From Patescibacteria group bacterium UBA6102 (GTDB taxonomy: Bacteria; Patescibacteriota; Minisyncoccia; Minisyncoccales; UBA5738): a stretch of DNA of 6,281 nucleotides. Positions 1-5,111 of this stretch are shown one piece after another. Numbering within the stretch: position 1 is the first letter of the stretch; each line of letters starts with the position of its first letter. Under the pieces are notes generated by a model. That model worked only from the letters and a program-made list of their open reading frames with translations, had not been told where the DNA came from and searched no databases. The position numbers were made by a program, and so were the translations under genes. The stretch lies in contig DIWQ01000003.1 in assembly GCA_002423555.1 (NCBI GenBank), forward strand, positions 1 to 6,281, written 5' to 3'.

Positions 1-95
1 TCCGATTCGTCCATAAATATCTGACGCTTTTCCACGCCGCGATTGAAAAGATGATAAATATCGCCAATAATAAACTCTCGCGTTAAAGTGGGCAT
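1..95 (-). CDS. REP-associated tyrosine transposase (RAYT, IS200-like Y1 family), N-terminal fragment
   Basis: Partial gene that runs off the left edge of the window; 31 residues are readable. They start MPTLTREFI and continue with YHLFNRGVEKRQIFMDES. The Y-H-x-F-N-R-G-V-x-K-R-x-I-F-x-D block is the typical N-terminal signature of RAYT/IS200-like Y1 transposases, known to be single-strand nucleases that process REP palindromes. The catalytic HUH pair and tyrosine would lie outside the window, so integrity cannot be judged. The ATG at 93-95 was chosen because the family motif follows directly and no in-frame start lies close upstream. No Shine-Dalgarno is visible; the leader is AT-rich. A perfect TATAAT lies upstream, and the REP doublet at 141-207 sits just behind it, which is the usual arrangement for a RAYT and its own REP. 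Family call is confident from the motif; activity is unknown. Confidence 0.85.
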   Translation of the reverse strand, partial: MPTLTREFIIGDIYHLFNRGVEKRQIFMDES

Positions 96-125
96 AATTA
101 TTTTAATAATTTGATTTACATCTTG

Positions 126-154
126 ATTATAATATCAATTTACAAACTTGCATA
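126..154 (-). promoter_or_regulatory. Candidate promoter of the RAYT gene
   Basis: On the minus strand a perfect -10 box TATAAT lies at 126-131, which would put the transcription start near 119, about 24 nt ahead of the ATG. The matching -35 position (149-154, TATGCA, 17-nt spacer) is a poor match and lies inside the REP palindrome. If the promoter is real, its -35 region overlaps the element that the transposase should recognise, which would allow autoregulation. The -10 is seen directly; the rest is inference. Confidence 0.4.
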
Positions 155-207
155 GGTGTCACCTATGTAAGTTTAATATACATAGGTGACACCTATGCAA
201 GTTTGTA
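141..207. repeat. REP doublet (BIME-like nested palindrome) beside the RAYT
   Basis: Two arms, 141-167 and 181-207, are perfect 27-bp reverse complements separated by a 13-bp AT-rich spacer (168-180). Each arm contains a 17-bp palindrome, CATAGGTGTCACCTATG at 151-167 and CATAGGTGACACCTATG at 181-197, with only the central base unpaired. The left unit extends as a hairpin to 144-174 with a single G-T pair. The element can therefore fold as two small hairpins or as one long cruciform. It lies 45 bp upstream of a RAYT start codon, as RAYT-linked REP sequences typically do, so it is most likely the cognate REP pair. Whether it is repeated elsewhere in the genome cannot be seen here. Confidence 0.9.
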
Positions 208-238
208 TGCAAGATTTTTGGGCGGGGGCGGAGAAAAC

Positions 239-270
239 AAGAGCTCTGCCCCGAAGGGAGCAGAGCTCTT
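239..270 (-). terminator. Intrinsic terminator of the surface-protein gene
   Basis: Perfect 11-bp stem (239-249 with 260-270, AAGAGCTCTGC/GCAGAGCTCTT), extended inward by three C-G pairs if A259 is bulged out. On the minus strand the stem is followed by a T-rich run (TTGTTTTC). It begins about 40 bp downstream of the stop codon at 310, the expected place for a rho-independent terminator. A weaker 6-bp hairpin (276-281 with 291-296, CGCTTC/GAAGCG) lies between it and the stop codon. Confidence 0.75.
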
Positions 271-309
271 TGCCGCGCTTCGCCACAAGAGAAGCGACTT
301 TAACTCAAA

Positions 310-2382
310 CTAGCGCAGGTAAATCGCCGGGCTGATCCACGCCGCCTCACCATTCATGTAATCTGAGGTTACGCTGATCGGAGTGGTAGACAGATGTCCC
401 CATTTGATGGAGTTCACCCGAATATCATAGGTGCCCGCAGTTCCACCATTAGTGGCAGTGGCCGTCACTGCGAATGTCGCCGTGTTGCCCTCGCTAACCT
501 TGTAAGTACCGCCCACCAACACCGTGTTGGTCGGTTGGACATACGTTACATCGCCGAGTCTGGTTGGAACGCCGCCAACAACGGAATCAATTAAGAACGC
601 ATCCGTAGTGGTCGCCGAAATATAGACATCGCCATTCACCGCTTTCACTTGGATGTTGAAAGTCGCCGACATCGTGGAGCTCGCGCCGTCAAACGGAGCT
701 TGCGTGTTGGTCGTGGTAATACTGGCTAAAGTAAATTCCGGACCCTCGGCATAAACATACGCCGTGTTGCTGGTCGCGCTTCCCGTGCTCGTGCCAGTGG
801 TGCCATTGCTTTTGGTAAAACCAACCTTGCCCGTGCCAATCGCAACCGTATAGGTATCTCCATCATCGGCCGACACACGAGTAGTGGTATCAGGCGCCGC
901 CAAAGTATCGTCAACCTTGATTGACAGAGTCTTGGTCGTGTCTTTAGAAATGGTGTAGTCCAATTCGGTGAAATCATTGTTTCCGGCAGTAGAGCTGGGG
1001 CTAATCGTGCCGATCACCGTACCACCGTCGTCAACCACATAGGCAGTTGAAGGAATCTGGGATGCACCGAAGTCAACATCCAAAATCTCGTCAATGATCA
1101 AATCGTCCTTGCTGGCCTTCAAATCAAAGGTCATTAATGTCGCGCCGGTGATTTCCTGACTACTGTCACCAACAATGTTCCGCTTCTTGGGAGTGTTGGC
1201 ATTCAAGCTCAACGCCAAGGTTGCGTTCGCCGCTTGCGATGCGTTGGCAGTGAAACTGCGATTTGCATCACCATACGCCACGCCGCCGTATTGGTTCAAA
1301 CCGGCCTGGTCAACCGCGCGCACCGCAGTTGCGGAAGGCATGCCGATGTTGATCGTTTGGCTGGTAGTAGTGGTTTGAAACAAACCGCTGGAAATACCGG
1401 GCAAGACATCCAACTTCACCGTCAACACCTTGTCAGTGTTCACCGGCACAATAACTTTGCTGGTGAAACCCGCCAAAGTGATTTGATAGTTGGTGCTGGT
1501 AACCTTGGAAACCGTGGTTGAATTCAACGCACTGGACGCAACCTGCGTATCACCATCATACAAATACACGTTGGTAAAGTATGAGTAAGGTTGAACGCCA
1601 AATTGCAAAGTCACGCGCTGAACATCAACATCGGAACCAGTGGCTTTCACTTTCAGGCCCATCACCGCCGCTTTTTCGTCACCTTCGTAGGTCTTAGTAC
1701 CATTGGCCGGGCTGGGATTCACGGAAACCGTGATGGAACCTTCCTGGCCGGTCATGGTCAAGCCAGTGCCGGTGGAAGTGCTCGTGGACGAGCAGGACTC
1801 ACCCGTAACCGGGCTGTAACCCGCCGTTGAGGTGCAACCTTCAGGCAACGTGGTACCGGTAGTACCGGTGGTGCCGCCCGTGGTGCCAGTCGTGCCGCCC
1901 ACCAACATCGCGTTCAATTTCGCGCGAGTGGAAGCACCCACAAAACCGGTGCCCGCGGTCAAACCGACCGGGGTCAAGACCTCCGCGGCGTATTTGTTTT
2001 GAAACGCTACCACCGCGGCTTTGGTCAAACCGCCAAAATACTGAGATTCATTGCCCGCCGAACCCACGCCGGAAGCCGCCACTTGCGTCGCCGGATCCTG
2101 GTTCAACAAAGCTTGCAAACACTGCACATCGGTTCCTTGCGAACCCAATGTCAAATTCCTCGTGAAGCTGATGCCCGCGCACGCCGCCGGAGCGGTTGAG
2201 GAAGTCGTGCCCGTGGTTCCCGTGGTGCCTCCCAATTGTCCCATCAAGGACGCCAATTGCGCCTGAAGCTGGGCAATTTGAGCCGCCAGTTCTTCGGCAG
2301 TCGCCGCTTGTCCCGCGGACGGAACAATCGCGGCCGCCATCGCCAACGCAACCGCGCCGGCGAATAATTTCTTGCTATTCAT
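310..2382 (-). CDS. Secreted peptidoglycan-binding-domain, S-layer-like surface protein
   Basis: A 690-residue exported protein, probably part of the cell surface. Residues 1-26 form a signal peptide (MNSKK, hydrophobic Ala-rich core, likely cleavage after AGQA). Residues 28-50 (EELAAQIAQLQAQLASL) look like a short coiled coil. A GTT linker (51-60) leads to a peptidoglycan_binding_1-like domain at about 68-162, with LTLGSQGTDVQCLQALLN, the YFGGLTKAAVVAFQNKY core and a closing GFVGASTRAKLN. A second GTT linker (163-178) follows, then about 500 residues rich in Thr, Ser, Val and Asp that look like repeated beta-sandwich segments. Four Cys (68, 88, 183, 197) could form two disulfides. It has no C-terminal membrane anchor or sortase motif. 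Similar proteins are common in Parcubacteria; an S-layer or matrix role is inference. The ATG at 2380-2382 fits the signal peptide; no Shine-Dalgarno is seen. It ends at TAG and is followed by a terminator. Confidence 0.9.
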   Translation of the reverse strand: MNSKKLFAGAVALAMAAAIVPSAGQAATAEELAAQIAQLQAQLASLMGQLGGTTGTTGTTSSTAPAACAGISFTRNLTLGSQGTDVQCLQALLNQDPATQVAASGVGSAGNESQYFGGLTKAAVVAFQNKYAAEVLTPVGLTAGTGFVGASTRAKLNAMLVGGTTGTTGGTTGTTGTTLPEGCTSTAGYSPVTGESCSSTSTSTGTGLTMTGQEGSITVSVNPSPANGTKTYEGDEKAAVMGLKVKATGSDVDVQRVTLQFGVQPYSYFTNVYLYDGDTQVASSALNSTTVSKVTSTNYQITLAGFTSKVIVPVNTDKVLTVKLDVLPGISSGLFQTTTTSQTINIGMPSATAVRAVDQAGLNQYGGVAYGDANRSFTANASQAANATLALSLNANTPKKRNIVGDSSQEITGATLMTFDLKASKDDLIIDEILDVDFGASQIPSTAYVVDDGGTVIGTISPSSTAGNNDFTELDYTISKDTTKTLSIKVDDTLAAPDTTTRVSADDGDTYTVAIGTGKVGFTKSNGTTGTSTGSATSNTAYVYAEGPEFTLASITTTNTQAPFDGASSTMSATFNIQVKAVNGDVYISATTTDAFLIDSVVGGVPTRLGDVTYVQPTNTVLVGGTYKVSEGNTATFAVTATATNGGTAGTYDIRVNSIKWGHLSTTPISVTSDYMNGEAAWISPAIYLR
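1849..1896 (-). repeat. Low-complexity GTT (Gly-Thr-Thr) coding repeat, linker 2
   Basis: Encodes residues 163-178 of the surface protein, alternating GTT and GGTT units, as a flexible linker between the peptidoglycan-binding-like domain and the long beta-rich part. The codons vary, so it is a protein-level repeat more than a DNA microsatellite, although slippage or recombination with the similar tract at 2203-2232 is possible. Confidence 0.7.
2203..2232 (-). repeat. Low-complexity GTT coding repeat, linker 1
   Basis: Encodes residues 51-60 (GGTTGTTGTT) between the N-terminal coiled coil and the peptidoglycan-binding-like domain of the surface protein. It has the same composition as the tract at 1849-1896. 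Confidence 0.65.
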
Positions 2383-2404
2383 TGTTTATTTTTTTGTTTT
2401 ACAC

Positions 2405-2429
2405 AGGTTATGAGTCAATGCCATAACCT
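2405..2429 (-). promoter_or_regulatory. Inverted repeat upstream of the surface-protein gene (operator or leader hairpin)
   Basis: Perfect 8-bp inverted repeat AGGTTATG (2405-2412) / CATAACCT (2422-2429) with a 9-bp spacer, centred about 35 bp upstream of the start codon at 2382. The spacer contains TTGACT on the minus strand, a -35-like hexamer, but no good -10 lies at 16-18 bp, so no promoter is called. It could be a dimer-binding operator or a hairpin in the 5' leader. The symmetry is seen directly; the function is unknown. Confidence 0.45.
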
Positions 2430-2552
2430 TCTTAACTTTTTGTCGCGCCGACCTTTTTTTTCGCGAAACCGCGAAATTCCTCCCCGCCAAAGCTTTAAAG
2501 CGGTGAAGATCGCGACTGCTTATTCTCCTTTTGCCCCTCCTTGCGTCGGGAC

Positions 2553-2602
2553 GCGGGAGAGATTTGCCGCGCTTCTTTCAAAGACCGGCAAATCTCTCCC
2601 GC
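2553..2602. other. Long perfect stem-loop in the gap between the DUF5667 and surface-protein genes
   Basis: Arms 2553-2569 and 2586-2602 are perfect 17-bp reverse complements around a 16-nt loop. The position, 25 bp after the DUF5667 stop codon, suits a terminator or 3' stabilising structure. On the minus strand, however, the stem is not followed by a T-run; the T-rich flank (CTTTTATT) is on the plus-strand side. A second short hairpin, GCGTC/GACGC (2543-2554), shares two bases with the stem and would compete with it. The remainder of the 245-bp gap holds a small TTTCGCG/CGCGAAA hairpin (2459-2476) and no gene that I can see. Confidence 0.7.
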
Positions 2603-2627
2603 AAGCTTTTATTAAATTTAAAGTTTT

Positions 2628-3401
2628 CTAATTGTTCAGGGAGCTGGTTAAATAATAATCAATGGCCTTTGAATAGTCGCCCGCGGAATATAATTTCCGC
2701 ACTTCGTTGAGATCCACTATCTTCTCTTGGGAAAGCATCTCCTCGGCATTCAAATAGAGAATCAGCGATTCAATAATCTGCTTGTCCAAAACCACCTCGG
2801 CGCGCAAATCTTCTTCCCCGGCACCCGGTTCCGCGCCCAGCACGGTATAAACCTGCTTTTCCCGGTCGTTAATTTCTTTCATCGCCCGCGCCGCCTGCTT
2901 GGCAATTTCGCCGGCTTTTTGGGGATTCTTTTTCACCATCGCGGCCACTTCTTTTTTGGCTTCGGTCTTGGCCGCCTGATACTCATCCATCGCCGCCGGC
3001 AGGTTCTGCGCCAGATTCCGGCGGGAAATAATATCAATCTCTTCCAGCCGCTTGGCGGCCAACTGCAGATTCGCCGCGGCAGATTCGCCGCGCCTAACCT
3101 GTCCCATCACCATCGCGCTTCCTTTTTCGGTGGCTTTTTTCAATCCATAGAGCGGTTCTCCCGGCAAGGCATTCTGCGCCGAAACCAACAATCCACCGCC
3201 CGCGCCCGCCGCCAGAATCAATCCGGCCAATGCCGCGCGGTATTGAAAAACAAAGCGGCGCAAAAAGATCATCGGCGAGCTTTTTGCCGCCATTGCTTCC
3301 GGACCCATAATGCGCGTTTTGCACGAAACCACCCAATCATTGTCAGGCGCAATTTCCCGTAAAGTCCTTATTCGGTTGATCAATGCTTTTTCGGAGTTCA
3401 T
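2628..3401 (-). CDS. DUF5667-type single-pass membrane protein, probable anti-sigma or sigma-linked partner
   Basis: 257 residues. The cytoplasmic N-terminus (1-54) carries an IRTLREIAPDNDWVVSCKTRI segment, common ahead of such domains in Parcubacteria. One hydrophobic segment lies at about 56-75 (ALAGLILAAGAGGGLLVSAQ), followed by the DUF5667 signature NALPGEPLYGLKKATEK (77-93) and a helical, charged extracytoplasmic region with KRLEEID (118-124). This in-TM-out topology, directly downstream of an ECF sigma gene, is what an anti-sigma factor has, although no zinc-binding ZAS motif (HxxxCxxC) or other known anti-sigma domain is visible. DUF5667 is found next to sigma genes in many CPR genomes; the partner role is inference. 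ATG at 3399-3401, no Shine-Dalgarno. It has its own ECF-type promoter (3426-3451) besides possible read-through from the sigma gene. Confidence 0.85.
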   Translation of the reverse strand: MNSEKALINRIRTLREIAPDNDWVVSCKTRIMGPEAMAAKSSPMIFLRRFVFQYRAALAGLILAAGAGGGLLVSAQNALPGEPLYGLKKATEKGSAMVMGQVRRGESAAANLQLAAKRLEEIDIISRRNLAQNLPAAMDEYQAAKTEAKKEVAAMVKKNPQKAGEIAKQAARAMKEINDREKQVYTVLGAEPGAGEEDLRAEVVLDKQIIESLILYLNAEEMLSQEKIVDLNEVRKLYSAGDYSKAIDYYLTSSLNN

Positions 3402-3425
3402 ATTTTTTGGGCTCGCACTGCTGAT

Positions 3426-3451
3426 GACGCAAAACCCGCGAAAATGTTACA
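3426..3451 (-). promoter_or_regulatory. ECF-sigma-type promoter of the DUF5667 gene
   Basis: On the minus strand TGTAAC (3446-3451) is followed after exactly 16 bp by CGTC (3426-3429). This matches the general ECF promoter pattern (an AAC-containing -35 and a CGTC/CGWC -10 with 16-17 bp between), like those of Bacillus SigX and SigM. The predicted start near 3419 gives an 18-nt leader before the ATG. The likely controller is the ECF sigma encoded immediately upstream. The match is seen; its use is inference. Confidence 0.55.
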
Positions 3452-3467
3452 CTTCCCCCAAATTCTC

Positions 3468-3488
3468 TAAAAGGGTCCGACCCTTTTA
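3468..3488. repeat. Perfect GGGTC/GACCC palindrome after the sigma gene (REP-like or terminator)
   Basis: A 21-bp palindrome, TAAAAGGGTC-C-GACCCTTTTA, symmetric except for the central base. It begins 19 bp past the sigma-factor stop codon. It could act as a weak terminator in either direction, because the arms end in A and T runs, and so separate the sigma gene from the DUF5667 gene. Its GGGTC/GACCC core resembles REP-like palindromes and shares the GGGTC core with the element at 4935-5071, but not the CATAGGTG core of the REP at 141-207. Confidence 0.7.
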
Positions 3489-3506
3489 ACTTCTTTGGCC
3501 GGTATT

Positions 3507-4019
3507 TTAGGAGAGATAGGTTTTTAGTTCTTTCATCGCGCGGTGGAGCAAAACCCGCGTCGCCTCTTCGGAACGGTCCAGGAGTTGGGACACTTCTTTG
3601 ATTGATAGGTCATCAAGGTAACGCCAGATAATGGCATTCTGATAATCGTCGTTAAGATGGGACATCGCCTGCCGGACAGTGTTCATTTCAGATGCCAACA
3701 TCGCTTTCTTTTCCAGATCAATTTTGGGATCGGCCAAAAAATTTTCCACCGTTTCGGGCGGCACAGTCCTAAGTTTCCCCGCGGCGCGATAATGATCAAC
3801 CATCAGATTTCGGGCGGTTTTATACAAAAACGCGCGCGGATTTTGGACGGCGCCGGGATCCTTTTTGAATTTTTCCCAGCACCGCGCAAACGCTTCCGCG
3901 GTCAAATCTTGCGCCACTTCTTTGGAGTTCACCCGCAAAAAAACGAAGCGGTAGACTTTTTTGGCGCAATCATCATAGAGACGGCTGAATTTTTCTTGGT
4001 TTTTATCCATGCCAAACAT
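3507..4019 (-). CDS. ECF-type (sigma70 family) RNA polymerase sigma factor
   Basis: 170 residues, normal for an ECF sigma with only regions 2 and 4. Region 2 is about residues 10-80, with FSRLYDDCAKKVYRFVF, the EVAQDLTAEAFARCWEKF helix (34-51) and FLYKTARNLMVDHYR (64-78), which bind core polymerase and the -10 element. Region 4 is about 115-168; its helix-turn-helix (139-166, SIKEVSQLLDRS then EEATRVLLHRAMKEL) should read the -35 element. The gene sits between a winged-helix regulator and a DUF5667 membrane protein. The ATG at 4017-4019 (MFGMDKN) is used; the second ATG at 4008-4010 is equally possible, and neither has a Shine-Dalgarno. The promoter at 4026-4054 would start transcription at about the first ATG, so the mRNA is probably leaderless or has a 9-nt leader. 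The family is certain; the regulon is unknown. Confidence 0.95.
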   Translation of the reverse strand: MFGMDKNQEKFSRLYDDCAKKVYRFVFLRVNSKEVAQDLTAEAFARCWEKFKKDPGAVQNPRAFLYKTARNLMVDHYRAAGKLRTVPPETVENFLADPKIDLEKKAMLASEMNTVRQAMSHLNDDYQNAIIWRYLDDLSIKEVSQLLDRSEEATRVLLHRAMKELKTYLS

Positions 4020-4025
4020 CTTGAC

Positions 4026-4054
4026 ATCTTATCACATTTTTGTTCTAAAATCAA
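4026..4054 (-). promoter_or_regulatory. Housekeeping-type promoter of the ECF sigma gene, giving a leaderless transcript
   Basis: TTGATT (4049-4054) and TAAGAT (4026-4031) are separated by 17 bp, and a TG precedes the -10 as an extended -10 (TGATAAGAT). Only six bases separate the -10 from the ATG at 4019, so the start site falls at or beside the start codon. The rest of the 80-bp gap up to the upstream gene's stop at 4100 shows only a 5-bp hairpin (TGCGG/CCGCA, 4073-4089), too weak to call a terminator. Confidence 0.6.
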
Positions 4055-4099
4055 CCAATTCCACGGAAAATTTGCGGGAAAATTCCGCACGAGCAACGC

Positions 4100-4828
4100 T
4101 TAAGACAGATTGATTTTCAATTTGTAGGCGGTGGTATTGCGCTCGCCGGTTCTTTCAATCAATCCCTGTTCCAGCATTGAACGAAAATCGCGGCGAATCG
4201 TGCGCTTGCTCACGCGGGGAAAAATGTTTTGTATCTCCCAAACCTGCGCCCGCCCTTTCTCCTTTAAAAATTCCGCGATGCGGTTTTGCCGCGCGATCTG
4301 CGCGGCGGTCAGGCTGATTTGATCGGACTCGCGGTTTTCGCTCTCTTTTTCTCCGACAGTGGCAGGCTCCCCCGCCGGCGCCAGATCGCGCGGCAAGTTC
4401 GGGATCAGGGACGCGGGAGATTCAGACGGCACCAAAACAAAGTTCGGGCCGGCAATGGGCGCGTCATTTTGCGGCGCCGCCGGCGCTTCACCCAAGCAGG
4501 ATCCATCGGCATATTTCTCTTCCGCGAACGCCGGAATCGTTTCTTTTCGCGCGATAAATTCCCGGCTCATTTGCTCAAGGCAATCCCGCAAAGACGCAAC
4601 TCTTTCCGGCGAAACCCAATTCTGGCCGGCGGCAATTTCAAGTTGAATATCCGCCAATTCAAAAAGGCGGCAAAGAGTTTCGGCATAATCGTTTTTTTTC
4701 ATCACCAACTCGGCAACCGCCTCATCGGCGGTTTGGCGCAGGTAATGGCGCAATGGCTCTTTTTTGGGAAAAAGAAGCGTGATTTCGTAAATATTTTTTG
4801 CAAATTGAACCAGCGTGTTTTTGTCCAT
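4100..4828 (-). CDS. Winged-helix (DeoR-type HTH) DNA-binding protein
   Basis: 242 residues from the start chosen. The N-terminal 95 residues look all-helical and contain IYEITLLFPKKEPLRHYLRQ, a segment I associate with Parcubacterial regulators of unassigned function. Residues 100-170 are a Pro/Ala/Glu-rich, probably disordered linker. Residues 174-240 form a DeoR-like winged helix: TAAQIARQNRIAEFLKEKG, then VWEIQNIFPRVSKRTIRRDF with the recognition helix at 206-219, then the wing (LIERTGERNTTAYKLK). No ligand-binding sugar-phosphate domain of classic DeoR proteins is present. The ATG at 4826-4828 is preferred because a strong GGGAGG precedes it and the promoter start maps near 4866. The 13-residue longer frame from TTG 4867 would begin at the very edge of that transcript. 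It lies 80 bp upstream of the sigma gene; whether it controls that gene is unknown. Confidence 0.85.
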   Translation of the reverse strand: MDKNTLVQFAKNIYEITLLFPKKEPLRHYLRQTADEAVAELVMKKNDYAETLCRLFELADIQLEIAAGQNWVSPERVASLRDCLEQMSREFIARKETIPAFAEEKYADGSCLGEAPAAPQNDAPIAGPNFVLVPSESPASLIPNLPRDLAPAGEPATVGEKESENRESDQISLTAAQIARQNRIAEFLKEKGRAQVWEIQNIFPRVSKRTIRRDFRSMLEQGLIERTGERNTTAYKLKINLS

Positions 4829-4839
4829 AATCGTTTTGT

Positions 4840-4845
4840 CCTCCC
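4840..4845 (-). promoter_or_regulatory. Shine-Dalgarno deciding the start of the winged-helix gene
   Basis: GGGAGG on the minus strand, 11 nt upstream of the ATG at 4828. It is the only convincing ribosome-binding site among the starts in this window and argues against the upstream TTG (4867) and ATG (4864) starts. Confidence 0.7.
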
Positions 4846-4872
4846 GACAGCAAAGCGGCACCATCAATTATC

Positions 4873-4901
4873 TTTATACGCTTTTTTAGCCGAATTGTCC
4901 A
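4873..4901 (-). promoter_or_regulatory. Sigma70-type promoter of the winged-helix gene
   Basis: TGGACA (4896-4901) and TATAAA (4873-4878), each five of six bases to consensus, with the ideal 17-bp spacing. The predicted start near 4866 gives a leader of about 38 nt that includes the GGGAGG ribosome-binding site. Confidence 0.7.
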
Positions 4902-4903
4902 AA

Positions 4904-4931
4904 ACTTTACCGGGTAACCACTTCACCGGGT
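4904..4931. promoter_or_regulatory. Paired 12-bp direct repeats just upstream of the -35 box
   Basis: ACTTTACCGGGT (4904-4915) and ACTTCACCGGGT (4920-4931) differ by one base and repeat with a 16-bp period. They abut the -35 hexamer (4896-4901), a position typical of activator sites. The autoregulating winged-helix protein encoded downstream is one candidate binder. The repeats are seen; the operator role is inference. Confidence 0.5.
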
Positions 4932-4934
4932 TTA

Positions 4935-5071
4935 AAATTAAAGGGGTCTATCCCTCGTTACTGCGAGGGTTAGTCCCCTTTAATTTCGCGCTCAAAATTC
5001 TTTTGCCAGAGTCTAACCGCTCGCGATTATCCCTCGGATTACCTCGGGACAAGCGCGAGGGATAGACCCTT
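4935..5071. repeat. Palindromic REP/MITE-like element between the LTD and winged-helix genes
   Basis: The ends are a perfect 14-bp inverted pair, GGGTCTATCCCTCG (4944-4957) and CGAGGGATAGACCC (5056-5069), each followed outward by an AA/TT flank. Each end also has its own hairpin. Arms 4935-4957 and 4964-4986 pair over 21 of 23 positions, with two T-T mismatches and a 6-nt loop. At the other end, 5028-5036 pairs with 5056-5064 over 9 bp, and CCTCGG occurs twice in tandem at 5032-5037 and 5042-5047. No reading frame in it resembles a gene. The structure fits a non-autonomous palindromic element moved by a RAYT or IS200/IS605-type enzyme. On the minus strand the 4935-4986 hairpin runs into TTTAATTTT, so it may also terminate the LTD transcript. 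Confidence 0.75.
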
Positions 5072-5111
5072 GAAATGCAAAAATACACTACCCCCAGTGA
5101 GCGGTTACCCA

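Noticed and set aside
141..207. CRISPR array
   Set aside because: Only two units, palindromic and inverted, with a 13-bp AT spacer; there are no regular direct repeats with unique spacers.
2519..2545. Shine-Dalgarno-like AAGGAGG and AGGAG on the minus strand in the gap before the surface-protein gene
   Set aside because: No ATG, GTG or TTG follows at a useful distance with an open frame; it is only a purine-rich stretch.
4021..4051. Plus-strand promoter starting with a perfect TTGACA at 4021-4026
   Set aside because: No good -10 at 16-18 bp (TCTAAA at 17, TAAAAT only at 19), and no plus-strand gene follows. It lies inside the better minus-strand promoter.
4408..4420. 13-mer GGGACGCGGGAGA shared with 2548-2560
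   Set aside because: One copy is within a coding sequence, and a 13-base match is expected by chance at a modest rate in a window of this size.
4829..4867. Longer N-terminus of the winged-helix protein from TTG 4867 or ATG 4864
   Set aside because: The predicted transcript start is near 4866, and a GGGAGG site points to the ATG at 4828; the extra residues (MMVPLCCRED) do not look like part of a domain.
5086..5099. Terminator of the LTD gene (CACT/AGTG hairpin followed by TATTTTTG on the minus strand)
   Set aside because: A stem of only 4 bp is too weak to call; the hairpin at 4935-4986 is a better candidate.
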